Made by a program: the position numbers and the translations under genes. Under the pieces are notes generated by a model, which made no database searches, was not told the DNA's origin, and saw only the letters and a list, made by a program, of their open reading frames with translations. A stretch of 64,000 nt of DNA from an uncultured Prevotella sp. (GTDB taxonomy: Bacteria > Bacteroidota > Bacteroidia > Bacteroidales > Bacteroidaceae): assembly GCA_900316295.1 (NCBI GenBank), contig ONCJ01000002.1:39773-103772 (forward strand), read 5' to 3'. This document shows, in pieces, positions 56,826 to 64,000 of this stretch (positions are counted from its first letter, which is position 1; each line of letters opens with the position of its first letter).

Positions 56826-57264
56826 TCTCTATTCCCACATCAGTAAGACCAGGCAGTGAGTCCAAGCTCATTCTATGTTGAAGTTTTATGGTGATAGAGC
56901 CGCTGTCAGACAGGACTATGTCAGATAAAGGAAAGCTGAGTTCTGTGCTGCTGACCCCTCTCTTGCCATTGATTATCCCCACATTATTATATATATGGCA
57001 TTTGAAGTTCTCTGTCTTCTCGCTACCCGATGGCTGGATTATTGAATGTCGGCTTATAGTGATGTCTGAATAGGGATACCGCTGGGTAGCACGCATGCAT
57101 ACTGATGTGTGGTATCTTCCTGCGGGTAGCTTCTGGGTCGTGAATGTTATGGTATCCTTTTGTCCCCATCCCGCTTCGTCTATGTGCTCGTATTGATAAT
57201 AGACCCTATTTCCTCCACATGCCATCAGCATCGAGGTCAGTGCTATCATCATCAATTTTCTCAT
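56812..57264 (-). CDS. gldH: Gliding-motility lipoprotein GldH
   Basis: A 150-aa lipoprotein (lipobox LMAC) of the GldH family: NRVYYQYEHIDEAGWGQKD, a beta-sandwich with DTITFTTQKLPAGRYHTSV and the C-terminal LSFPLSDIVLSDSGSITIKLQHRM and LPGLTDVGIEI. In Flavobacterium GldH is needed for gliding and cell-surface function; non-gliding Bacteroidales keep it. Its start overlaps the stop of the RicT-like gene (ATGA), so the two are coupled. Confidence 0.88.
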   Translation of the reverse strand: MRKLMMIALTSMLMACGGNRVYYQYEHIDEAGWGQKDTITFTTQKLPAGRYHTSVCMRATQRYPYSDITISRHSIIQPSGSEKTENFKCHIYNNVGIINGKRGVSSTELSFPLSDIVLSDSGSITIKLQHRMSLDSLPGLTDVGIEITGE

Positions 57265-58376
57265 TGGTGTTGTTTGTTTCTGTTGCCTTTTTTCTTTTTC
57301 TTCTTCTTGTCAAATCGGCTGATGTCTTGTCCGGCAAGCAAGTCGCTTGGTTGTGGCGCACTCTTAGCCTTGTTGTCCTCTTGCAATGACATAGGCTTCT
57401 CGCCTCGCTTGTTCATCTCGATGATCTCATGCGCTCTCTTGGCTGTTATCACTTCCAGATTGGCAGCTATTCGTTTGTCGGTAGAGTAGGTGATGAGTCC
57501 AGCCAGTATGTCTGCTTTGAAGTAATAGTAGTCATTGTCCATCGACTGCAATACGATGTCTTTGGCAGGCAACTTCCTTCCTGCTTCCATGTAGTCATCT
57601 ACCTCGTAGTTAAGGCAGCATTTCAGTTTTGCGCACATTCCTGCGAGCTTGGTCGGGTTTAACGAGATGTCCTGAAAGCGTGCGGCGTTGGTGCTGACCG
57701 ATGAGAAAGCCTTCATCCATGTAGCACAGCAGAGCTCTCTTCCGCACGGTCCCGTACCACCGATACGTCCGGCTTCCTGTCGGGCTCCTATCTGTTTCAT
57801 CTCTATCCTTACGTGGAATGCTGCTGCAAGGTCTTTTATCAGCTGACGGAAATCCACTCGCTCGTCGGCGATATAGTAGAAGATTGCTTTGTTGCCGTCA
57901 CCTTGATATTCCACATCGCCAATCTTCATGTCCAGCCCCAGTCCCTTAGCTATCTGTCGGCTTTCTATCATTGTGGCGTGCTCGCGTGCCTTCGCCTCAT
58001 GGTATTTGTCCATGTCAGTCTGTTTGGCAATGCGATAGATGTTCTTGATGTCATCAGGCGACTTGATGTTGGCTTTCTTTATCTGTAGCAATACCAGTCT
58101 GCCTGTGAGCGTTACCACGCCGATGTCGTGACCAGGTGAACTTTCTACAGCCACGATGTCGCCCTTTTTCAGTGGTAGGTTGTTGATGTTATGATAGTAT
58201 CCCTTGCGTGTGTTCTTGAATTGCACTTCCACCAGATCGGTACTATCGTTATTGTCGGTGATGTCTGCCAGCCAGTCGTATGTGTTCAGCTGTCGGTCTT
58301 GTCTACCGCATCCGCATCCACTGAGACCTCTGTCACATCCTGTCCATCGCCTGAACTTCATTTCTTTGTAATCCAT
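57261..58376 (-). CDS. PSP1/RicT-like protein (YaaT family)
   Basis: A 371-aa protein with the PSP1 domain. Bacillus RicT (YaaT) is part of the RicAFT complex, with Fe-S clusters, that affects RNA maturation and development. Seen: AVESSPGHDIGVVTLTG in the N-terminal half, the cysteines GPCGRELCC and CAKLKCCLNYE, and a basic C-terminal tail (RFDKKKKKKKGNRNK). The N-terminus has an extra Cys cluster (CDRGLSGCGCG). RicA and RicF partners were not seen. It lies between holB and gldH, an order I recall from other Bacteroidales. Confidence 0.87.
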   Translation of the reverse strand: MDYKEMKFRRWTGCDRGLSGCGCGRQDRQLNTYDWLADITDNNDSTDLVEVQFKNTRKGYYHNINNLPLKKGDIVAVESSPGHDIGVVTLTGRLVLLQIKKANIKSPDDIKNIYRIAKQTDMDKYHEAKAREHATMIESRQIAKGLGLDMKIGDVEYQGDGNKAIFYYIADERVDFRQLIKDLAAAFHVRIEMKQIGARQEAGRIGGTGPCGRELCCATWMKAFSSVSTNAARFQDISLNPTKLAGMCAKLKCCLNYEVDDYMEAGRKLPAKDIVLQSMDNDYYYFKADILAGLITYSTDKRIAANLEVITAKRAHEIIEMNKRGEKPMSLQEDNKAKSAPQPSDLLAGQDISRFDKKKKKKKGNRNKQHQ

Positions 58377-58393
58377 ATCTATATCGTTCGATA

Positions 58394-59518
58394 TTATTTT
58401 CTTAGTATCAATACAATTGTCTGCAGCGCCAAGTCATAGAACACCACCTTTGCGTTGGCGTTCTGTCCTATGTCCCTGCGAGCACGCTCTATCATCTCAG
58501 AGAATTCAATAACGTTACTTTCATTAATGAATTTAGCAAAGTTCTTTGAGAAATCCTCTTCTTCCTGAGTCATGTAGTTTAGCTCTGGTATGTGGAAGTT
58601 GTATACGAAGTTTTCCCTAATCATGTTGGTCATATAGCTAAGGAATCTCCTTTGCTTCTCGCGGCCGAATGTATATATGTTGTCTGTCCAGTGCTTCAGT
58701 TCCTTGATGTTACGCATATATGCCAGTCGCATGAGTGTGGTGAACATGTCGAAGAATTGTCGGTTCTCGCTGTCCGAGTCGAGCGTCTCAAGAGCTTTCA
58801 GCCAGTTGCCATGAGCTATGCGTGCTATTCGTCTTGCCACCTCTTCGTCAAGACCGCGTCTGCTTATCAGAGCTTCACGTATGTCTTCTTCTTGAATCTG
58901 TGGCAACACTATACGTTGGGTGCGGCTTCTGATAGTCTCGAGCAGCTTGTCCGGTTCTTCGCTGACGAGGATAAATACTGTCTGCTGTGGTGGCTCTTCA
59001 AGAATTTTCAGTATTTTGTTGGCACACTCTTGATTCATCCTTTCTGCCATCCAGATGATAGCCACCTTGTATCCCCCCTGACTTGACTTCAGGCTCAGCT
59101 TTCTTGTCAGTTCGTCGCTTTCACCAGCGGTTATGATGGCTTGCTGATTGGCAGCACCTATTTGCGTCATCCATTGTTCTATTGAGAAGTATGGTCCTTG
59201 CTGTATAAATGTGCTCCAGTCCTTTGCAAAGTCATTGCTCACCGGCTTGTGTTCGCTCGACATGCTGGGCAGCTTGATGGTAGGGTAGGAGAAGGTCAGG
59301 TCAGGATGGTTCCATTCTCTGAGCATCGCCTCTTGTTGTTGCTTGTCGGTGGTATGTGTGCTTGTTATCAGGTGGGATGCCATCGCCATCGCCACAGCCA
59401 TCTTGCCACAACCACGCGGACCACACAGCAATATAGCGTGTGGCACTTTGCCTTCTTCTATCCTTTGTTCCAGTTGTTGGCAAATATCTTTTTGTCCTAT
59501 TACTTCATTCCAGTTCAT
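58394..59518 (-). CDS. holB: DNA polymerase III delta' subunit (HolB)
   Basis: Clamp-loader subunit of the replicase. The 374-aa AAA+ protein starts MNWNEVIGQKDICQQLEQRI, with the P-loop region LLCGPRGCGKMAVA, sensor-type ANKILKILEEPPQQTVFIL and SRTQRIVLP. The P-loop ends in Lys-Met instead of Lys-Ser/Thr and no four-cysteine zinc motif is present; both suggest delta' rather than an ATP-hydrolysing DnaX subunit. It is followed by the RicT-like gene 18 bases downstream. A -7 box lies at 59562-59569. Confidence 0.9.
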   Translation of the reverse strand: MNWNEVIGQKDICQQLEQRIEEGKVPHAILLCGPRGCGKMAVAMAMASHLITSTHTTDKQQQEAMLREWNHPDLTFSYPTIKLPSMSSEHKPVSNDFAKDWSTFIQQGPYFSIEQWMTQIGAANQQAIITAGESDELTRKLSLKSSQGGYKVAIIWMAERMNQECANKILKILEEPPQQTVFILVSEEPDKLLETIRSRTQRIVLPQIQEEDIREALISRRGLDEEVARRIARIAHGNWLKALETLDSDSENRQFFDMFTTLMRLAYMRNIKELKHWTDNIYTFGREKQRRFLSYMTNMIRENFVYNFHIPELNYMTQEEEDFSKNFAKFINESNVIEFSEMIERARRDIGQNANAKVVFYDLALQTIVLILRK

Positions 59519-59561
59519 GCCTGATATTGACCTTTTGCTTGATTTTGGCCAAAATACCCTG

Positions 59562-59569
59562 CAAATTTA
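59562..59569 (-). promoter_or_regulatory. -7 box of the holB-ricT-gldH operon
   Basis: Minus strand TAAATTTG; leader about 40 bases. -33 uncertain. Confidence 0.5.
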
Positions 59570-59675
59570 CAACTTTTTTCTTACAAACCCACAATTTTAA
59601 GGGTTTTTTCCGTTAAGTACGTATTATATGTTATAAGCGAAAAACAGAAATAATAACTAAAAAACCAATAATAAA

Positions 59676-61145
59676 ATGAATCAAAACCAATCTGGTAGCA
59701 AGGTCTACCTTATCTCAATTGTGATGGTCGCCGTATTAGGTGGCCTCTTGTTCGGTTATGATACCGCAGTAATTTCTGGTGCAGAAAAGGGATTGCAAGC
59801 ATTCTTCATGAATAGCGATGATTTCGTTTATTCTGACGGATGGCATGGCTTTACGTCGGCATCTGCTCTCATCGGTTGCATCATCGGTTCTGCTTTGTCG
59901 GGCATGTTGGCTACACGTCTCGGACGTAAGAAGTCGCTTATCATTGCAGGCTTATTGTTCTTTATATCTGCTTTGGGCTCGATGGAACCAGAGTTTTTGT
60001 TCTTCGAACATGGTAACCCCAGCTTCTCCCTTCTTATCATGTTCAATATCTATCGTGTCATTGGCGGTATTGGTGTCGGACTGGCTTCTGCTATATGTCC
60101 TATGTACATTGGTGAGGTGGCGCCATCCAACATCAGGGGAATGCTTGTCAGCTGGAACCAGTTTGCCATCATATTCGGTCAGCTGGTGGTATACTTTGTC
60201 AACTTCTTCATTCTTGGCAATCACATACAGCCACTTGTCGAGGAGATGGGCAAGGGATTGGCTGTAATCAGTCCTGATGCACAATGGACTGTGACTACAG
60301 GCTGGCGCTATATGTTCGGTAGCGAGGCTGTTCCTGCAGGTCTGTTTGCCCTGCTGATATGCTTTGTGCCTGAGACTCCACGCTATCTGGTAAGTGTCAA
60401 CAAGGATCAGAAGGCTCTTGCCATCCTTTCGAAGATCAACGGTAGCGAGAAGGCAAGTCAGATCCTTCAGGACATCAAGGATACTATGCTCGTCAAGACT
60501 GAGAAGCTGATGACCTACGGCTTCATGTGCATCTTCATCGGTATCATGCTGAGCGTGTTCCAGCAGGCTGTAGGTATCAATGCCGTACTCTACTATGCTC
60601 CGCGCATCTTCGGCGATATGGGCATGCAGGATCCTATGATGATTACTGTTATTATGGGTATAGTTAATATTCTGTTTACTCTTGTAGCCATCTTCACAGT
60701 CGAAAAGCTTGGTCGTAAGCCGCTGCTCATCTGGGGCTCCATCGGCATGGCAATAGGAGCCTTTGGCGTAGCAGCATCGTTCGGTCACCCGGGCATGGGC
60801 TACGTAACCTCTGGTTCCATCATGGTATATGCAGCTTCGTTCATGTTCTCGTGGGGTCCCATCACCTGGGTGCTCATAGCTGAGATATTCCCGAACACCA
60901 TCCGTGGTGCGGCTGTTGCCATAGCTGTTGCTTTCCAGTGGATATTCAACTTTATTGTTTCCTCCAGCTTCGTGCCAATGTTCAATATGTACCTGGAGCC
61001 AGGCGATGACTTTGGACATTGGTTCACCTACGGACTCTATGGCGTTATCTGTGTCGTAGCGGCTGTCTTCGTATGGCGACTGGTACCTGAGACAAAGGGA
61101 AAGACCCTTGAGGATATGACGGCGCTGTGGAAGAATAGGAAGTGA
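59676..61145 (+). CDS. MFS sugar:proton symporter, XylE-like
   Basis: A 489-aa, 12-helix sugar porter of the major facilitator superfamily. Family motifs: GGLLFGYDTAVISG in helix 1, LGRKKS after helix 2, YIGEVAPSNIRG, PETPRYL, QQAVGINAVLYYAP in helix 7, LGRKPLL and VPETKGKTLEDM at the end. XylE-type carriers move xylose, glucose or related sugars. The next gene, after a repeat-derived gap of 26 bases, is a mannanase, so mannose or a manno-oligosaccharide is a possible substrate here. No promoter box was recognised in the 157 bases upstream. Confidence 0.92.
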   Translation: MNQNQSGSKVYLISIVMVAVLGGLLFGYDTAVISGAEKGLQAFFMNSDDFVYSDGWHGFTSASALIGCIIGSALSGMLATRLGRKKSLIIAGLLFFISALGSMEPEFLFFEHGNPSFSLLIMFNIYRVIGGIGVGLASAICPMYIGEVAPSNIRGMLVSWNQFAIIFGQLVVYFVNFFILGNHIQPLVEEMGKGLAVISPDAQWTVTTGWRYMFGSEAVPAGLFALLICFVPETPRYLVSVNKDQKALAILSKINGSEKASQILQDIKDTMLVKTEKLMTYGFMCIFIGIMLSVFQQAVGINAVLYYAPRIFGDMGMQDPMMITVIMGIVNILFTLVAIFTVEKLGRKPLLIWGSIGMAIGAFGVAASFGHPGMGYVTSGSIMVYAASFMFSWGPITWVLIAEIFPNTIRGAAVAIAVAFQWIFNFIVSSSFVPMFNMYLEPGDDFGHWFTYGLYGVICVVAAVFVWRLVPETKGKTLEDMTALWKNRK

Positions 61146-61171
61146 GGAGTTGAGTAATAAGGAGATGAGTA
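61143..61171 (+). repeat. Shine-Dalgarno-like repeat between transporter and mannanase genes
   Basis: GAGGAGTTGAGTAATAAGGAGATGAGTA lies exactly between the TGA of the transporter (61143-61145) and the ATG at 61172. Same family as the array at 22734-22868. Confidence 0.8.
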
Positions 61172-62452
61172 ATGAAACGTTTTTGTATTAACATTTTATT
61201 GATGGCGATAGCAACTGTAGGTATGGCACAATCGCAGTTTGTAAAGGTACAGGACGGAAAGTTTGTCCGCAACGGTAAGCCTTACTACTATGTAGGTACA
61301 AATTTCTGGTACGGGGCTATCCTCGGTTCAGAGGGACAAGGCGGCAATAGAGAGCGACTGTGTAAGGAACTCGATGCGCTGAAGAAGACAGGTATTGACA
61401 ACCTGCGCATCCTTGTGGGCAGCGATGGCGAGAGGGGTGTGACCACCAAGGTGGAGCCAACCCTTCAGGAGGCACCTGGGGTGTATAATGACACCATACT
61501 GGCAGGTCTCGACTATCTGCTTATGGAGATGGGCAAGCGCGATATGGTGGCTGTGCTCTATCTTAACAACTCATGGGAATGGAGCGGTGGTTACGGTTTC
61601 TACCTCGAGCATGCTGGTGAGGGTAAGGCACCACGCCCTAACGAGGCTGGCTATTCGGCATATATGAACTTTGTCACGAAGTTTGCTTCGAACCAACTTG
61701 CCCATCAGTTGTTCTACGACTATGTGCGGTTCATCCTCTCACGTACCAACCGCTATACTGGCAAGCGGTATTGTGACGACCCTGCCATCATGTCGTGGCA
61801 GATAGGCAACGAGCCACGTGCCTTCAGCAAGGAGCAACTGCCTGAGTTTGAGAAGTGGCTTGCAGAGGCTTCGGCTCTCATTCGTAGCCTTGATGCCAAC
61901 CACCTCATCAGCATTGGTAGTGAGGGCTCTTGGGGGTGCGAGAATGACAATGACTGCTATGAACGTATCTGTGCCGACAAGAATATCGACTATTGTAACA
62001 TTCATCTGTGGCCGTATAACTGGAGTTGGGCTCGCAAAGACCATCTCATTGAAGACCTCGGAAAGGCTTGTGAGAATACCAAGGACTATATAGACCGCCA
62101 TCTGGCAATCTGCGATCGTCTGCAGAAACCTCTCGTAATGGAGGAGTTCGGCTATCCTCGTGACGGCTTCTCTTTCTCACCTAAGAGCACTACCAAGGGG
62201 CGTGACGGCTATTATAAGTATGTGTTCTCACTCGTTGCCGACAATGCCGAGCAAGGAGGTAAATTTGCAGGCTGCAACTTCTGGGGATGGGGCGGCTTCG
62301 CCAAACCACAACATGAGCAGTGGCAGGTTGGTGACGATTATACGGGCGACCCCGCTCAGGAGGCACAGGGACTCAATAGCGTCTTCTCTACCGATAAGTC
62401 TACCCTGAAGGTGGTCAAGAAACAGGTGAAGAGGATGAGTAATTTAAAATAA
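61172..62452 (+). CDS. Exported GH5 endo-beta-1,4-mannanase (GH5_7-like)
   Basis: A 426-aa glycoside hydrolase with signal peptide (TVGMAQ, cleavage near 20). GH5 signatures: LYLNNSWEWSGGYGFYL (129-144), acid/base Glu214 in SWQIGNEPR, IHLWPYNWSW (277-286) and nucleophile Glu325 in VMEEFGYPRDG. The NSWEWSGG block and EEFGYPRDG point to subfamily 7 beta-mannanases, which cut mannan and glucomannan. No other module is present. Secreted or periplasmic; with the upstream MFS carrier it forms a small sugar-use operon without SusCD genes. Confidence 0.88.
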   Translation: MKRFCINILLMAIATVGMAQSQFVKVQDGKFVRNGKPYYYVGTNFWYGAILGSEGQGGNRERLCKELDALKKTGIDNLRILVGSDGERGVTTKVEPTLQEAPGVYNDTILAGLDYLLMEMGKRDMVAVLYLNNSWEWSGGYGFYLEHAGEGKAPRPNEAGYSAYMNFVTKFASNQLAHQLFYDYVRFILSRTNRYTGKRYCDDPAIMSWQIGNEPRAFSKEQLPEFEKWLAEASALIRSLDANHLISIGSEGSWGCENDNDCYERICADKNIDYCNIHLWPYNWSWARKDHLIEDLGKACENTKDYIDRHLAICDRLQKPLVMEEFGYPRDGFSFSPKSTTKGRDGYYKYVFSLVADNAEQGGKFAGCNFWGWGGFAKPQHEQWQVGDDYTGDPAQEAQGLNSVFSTDKSTLKVVKKQVKRMSNLK

Positions 62453-62575
62453 GGAGTTAAGGACAAATGTTTTACTTGCTGAGATTTTAGCATCTATCTG
62501 GAATGCTCAAGGAGAAAGACTATTGTCTTTAACTCCTTTAACTTCTTTAACTCCTTTAACTCCCAAAAAGATTAA
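62453..62575. repeat. AAGGAGTTAAGG / CTCCTTTAACT repeats between mannanase and tadA
   Basis: One AAGGAGTTAAGGA copy lies after the mannanase stop, and four CTTTAACTCC-type units at 62527-62565 are in the opposite orientation, so the transcript could fold back. No gene is seen in this 129-base gap. Confidence 0.7.
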
Positions 62576-62581
62576 ATAATT

Positions 62582-63016
62582 ATGAGTCAGGACGAACAGT
62601 TCATGAAGCAGGCGTTGGCTGAGGCTGAGCAGGCTTACAAGGCTGGCGAGATACCCGTTGGGGCGGTGATAGTGAGCAATGGGCGCATCATCGCTCGTGC
62701 TCATAACCTTACCGAGACGCTCAACGATGTTACTGCTCATGCTGAGATGCAGGCTATTACGTCGGCAGCCAATTCGCTTGGTGGCAAATATCTGCAAGAC
62801 TGTACCCTGTATGTCACTGTAGAGCCGTGCGTTATGTGTGCTGGCGCCATTGGCTGGGCACAGATAACGCGTGTCGTCTATGGTGCTACCGACGACAAAC
62901 GGGGCTTCCATAACCATACTACAGGGGCTCTCCATCCTAAGTGTGAGGTCACGGGTGGGGTGCTCGAAGATGAGTGTAAGGAGCTGATGCAGTCGTTTTT
63001 CAGGGAGAGGAGATAG
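62582..63016 (+). CDS. tadA: tRNA-specific adenosine deaminase TadA
   Basis: Deaminates A34 of tRNA-Arg(ACG) to inosine. The 144-aa protein has the zinc and catalytic motifs HAE (AHAEMQAI) and PCVMC (EPCVMCAGAIGWAQI), with PVGAVIV near the start and YGATDDKRGF after the core. Length fits TadA. The birA gene follows 5 bases downstream, so both share a transcript. Confidence 0.95.
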   Translation: MSQDEQFMKQALAEAEQAYKAGEIPVGAVIVSNGRIIARAHNLTETLNDVTAHAEMQAITSAANSLGGKYLQDCTLYVTVEPCVMCAGAIGWAQITRVVYGATDDKRGFHNHTTGALHPKCEVTGGVLEDECKELMQSFFRERR

Positions 63017-63020
63017 GGAT

Positions 63021-63755
63021 ATGCAGTTTCAGAAAGTACACCTTGATACTGTCGACTCTACAAACCGGTGGCTGTGGCAGAACGGTAGTGGTATGATGGT
63101 GGTCGTAGCCGACTATCAGACGGCGGGTCGCGGACAAGGTTCACACTCATGGGAGTCGGCTCAGGGTCAGAACCTGCTCTTCTCCGTTATGGTTCATCCC
63201 GTATGGTTGAAGCCGTCGTGCCAGTTTCTCTTGTCTGAGGTCTGGGCTTTGGCGTTGCGTGATGTGTTGTCTGTCAATGCCGATGGTATTGGGACCTTCT
63301 CCGTTAAATGGCCTAATGATATATATTGGGAGGACAGGAAGATTAGTGGTACGCTGATAGAGACGCGACTCTCGGCAGGAGTGCTCAAGGATGTGGTCAT
63401 CGGTACAGGCATCAATGTCAATCAGGAGGAATTCTTTTCCGACGCTCCTAATCCCGTGTCGCTTTGTCAGATACTGGGGAAAAGATGTCCTGTAAGTCTC
63501 GATGCAATGCTCGATCAGATACTTCGTAAATTCTCTGAGTATTATTGTCAGCTTGAGGCGGGCGACAGTCAGACCATTGAGCGGCACTATCATCAGTCGC
63601 TCTATCGCCGTGATGGATACTATTGGTATGAGGATGCCAATGGCCGTTTCGAGGCAGAGGTGGTCGGTGTTGCTCCGTCAGGTGTGCTCACGCTACGTGA
63701 CCGTCAGGACAACGTGCGCCATTATGAACAGCGTGAGGTACGTTTTGTGTTATAA
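63021..63755 (+). CDS. birA: Biotin-protein ligase BirA (catalytic domain only)
   Basis: Attaches biotin to the biotin-carrier protein of acetyl-CoA carboxylase and similar enzymes. The 244 aa contain VDSTNRWLWQ, the biotinyl-AMP loop QTAGRGQGSHSW, the KWPNDIYWEDRKISGTLIE block and VVIGTGINVNQ, then the small C-terminal domain. The N-terminal DNA-binding domain of E. coli BirA is absent, so it is not a repressor. The start at 63021 leaves a 5-base gap to tadA. Confidence 0.93.
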   Translation: MQFQKVHLDTVDSTNRWLWQNGSGMMVVVADYQTAGRGQGSHSWESAQGQNLLFSVMVHPVWLKPSCQFLLSEVWALALRDVLSVNADGIGTFSVKWPNDIYWEDRKISGTLIETRLSAGVLKDVVIGTGINVNQEEFFSDAPNPVSLCQILGKRCPVSLDAMLDQILRKFSEYYCQLEAGDSQTIERHYHQSLYRRDGYYWYEDANGRFEAEVVGVAPSGVLTLRDRQDNVRHYEQREVRFVL

Positions 63756-63805
63756 CCCTCCTCGTTCCTCACTCCTCGAAAAAATCACTCCTCGATATCC
63801 CGCGT

Positions 63806-63901
63806 AGTTACTTGCACTCGGAAAAGTGCAAAGACTCCGAGTTTGCTCGCCTGAACACCTATAAAAGAAAGAAAATAAGTGAAGAAATTTGCCTTTTCTC
63901 T
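63806..63901 (+). repeat. Partial copy of the promoter-bearing repeat
   Basis: The 27-base block at 63806-63832 matches 5274-5300 with one mismatch, and 63885-63901 matches 5302-5318 exactly. The segment that carries the -7 box at 5329-5336 is missing here, so no promoter is predicted. Confidence 0.75.
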
Positions 63902-63942
63902 GTAAGCATTCGATAAACTACAGGTTGTAATACCTCTATACC

Positions 63943-63990
63943 ATAACAATAGCAGCTACAATCACATTCGATTGTAGCTGCTATTGTTAT
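63943..63990. terminator. Perfect 21-bp inverted repeat with 6-base loop, at window end
   Basis: Arms 63943-63963 and 63970-63990 are perfectly complementary, loop ACATTC, followed by TTGTTG. It could terminate the tadA-birA transcript or a gene entering from the right. Same geometry as 24661-24708. Confidence 0.6.
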
Positions 63991-64000
63991 TTGTTGTACC

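Noticed and set aside
59952-61019. 355-aa open frame antisense to the sugar transporter
   Set aside because: It mirrors the codon pattern of the transporter gene; the sequence has no recognisable motif and the plus-strand gene is certain.

Overview
The window reads as chromosome of a Bacteroidales bacterium, most like Prevotella or a close relative. The main evidence is gene content: a PorT-like outer-membrane barrel and a GldH lipoprotein, type IX secretion (T9SS) tails, giant BspA-like and LamG surface proteins, a fused RibBA, an exbB-exbD-exbD-tonB-pstS-TPR operon, and an mreBCD-mrdA-rodA cluster. The promoters agree: many have the Bacteroidetes form TTTG, about 19-20 bases, then TAnnTTTG. 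The assignment rests on remembered family features; no search was run.

Layout. 1-7.1 kb: end of obg, pgeF, a convergent lipoprotein/radical-SAM pair, a stand-alone AICAR transformylase, a small basic protein, rplS, and a 5'-nucleotidase split into two genes. 7.1-37.8 kb: a surface-protein locus. A leftward pair (BspA-like LRR protein of 1431 aa, then a 2795-aa protein) is divergent from a rightward series: propeller histidine kinase, LytTR regulator, PorT, a 3932-aa protein and a small lipoprotein. 37.8-46.3 kb: a lipoprotein, a 55-aa ferredoxin, a remnant of a surface-protein tail, an AT-rich repeat array, the TonB energising operon and an aminotransferase. 46.3-59.5 kb: ribBA, lptG, tRNA-Met, a stand-alone IMP cyclohydrolase, the rod-shape cluster, gldH, a RicT-like gene and holB. 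59.5-64 kb: a sugar transporter with a GH5 mannanase, tadA and birA.

How the genes work together. The 7-38 kb locus combines probable T9SS cargo with a T9SS component and a dedicated sensor/regulator pair. Its large proteins share small modules near their C-termini, and the small lipoprotein consists mostly of two copies of one of these modules. A cohesin-like domain in one protein and a dockerin-like domain in the neighbouring one suggest a possible docking pair. Purine synthesis is represented by both halves of PurH as separate genes 46 kb apart. The rod-shape cluster and lptG serve the cell envelope.

Non-coding DNA is rich in repeats: duplicated promoter segments, tandem Shine-Dalgarno-like units, C/G-rich palindromes that have entered coding sequence, an AT-rich palindrome array, and two perfect 21-bp hairpins of the same geometry. 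Domain calls are from memory and by eye; boundaries in the giant proteins are approximate.
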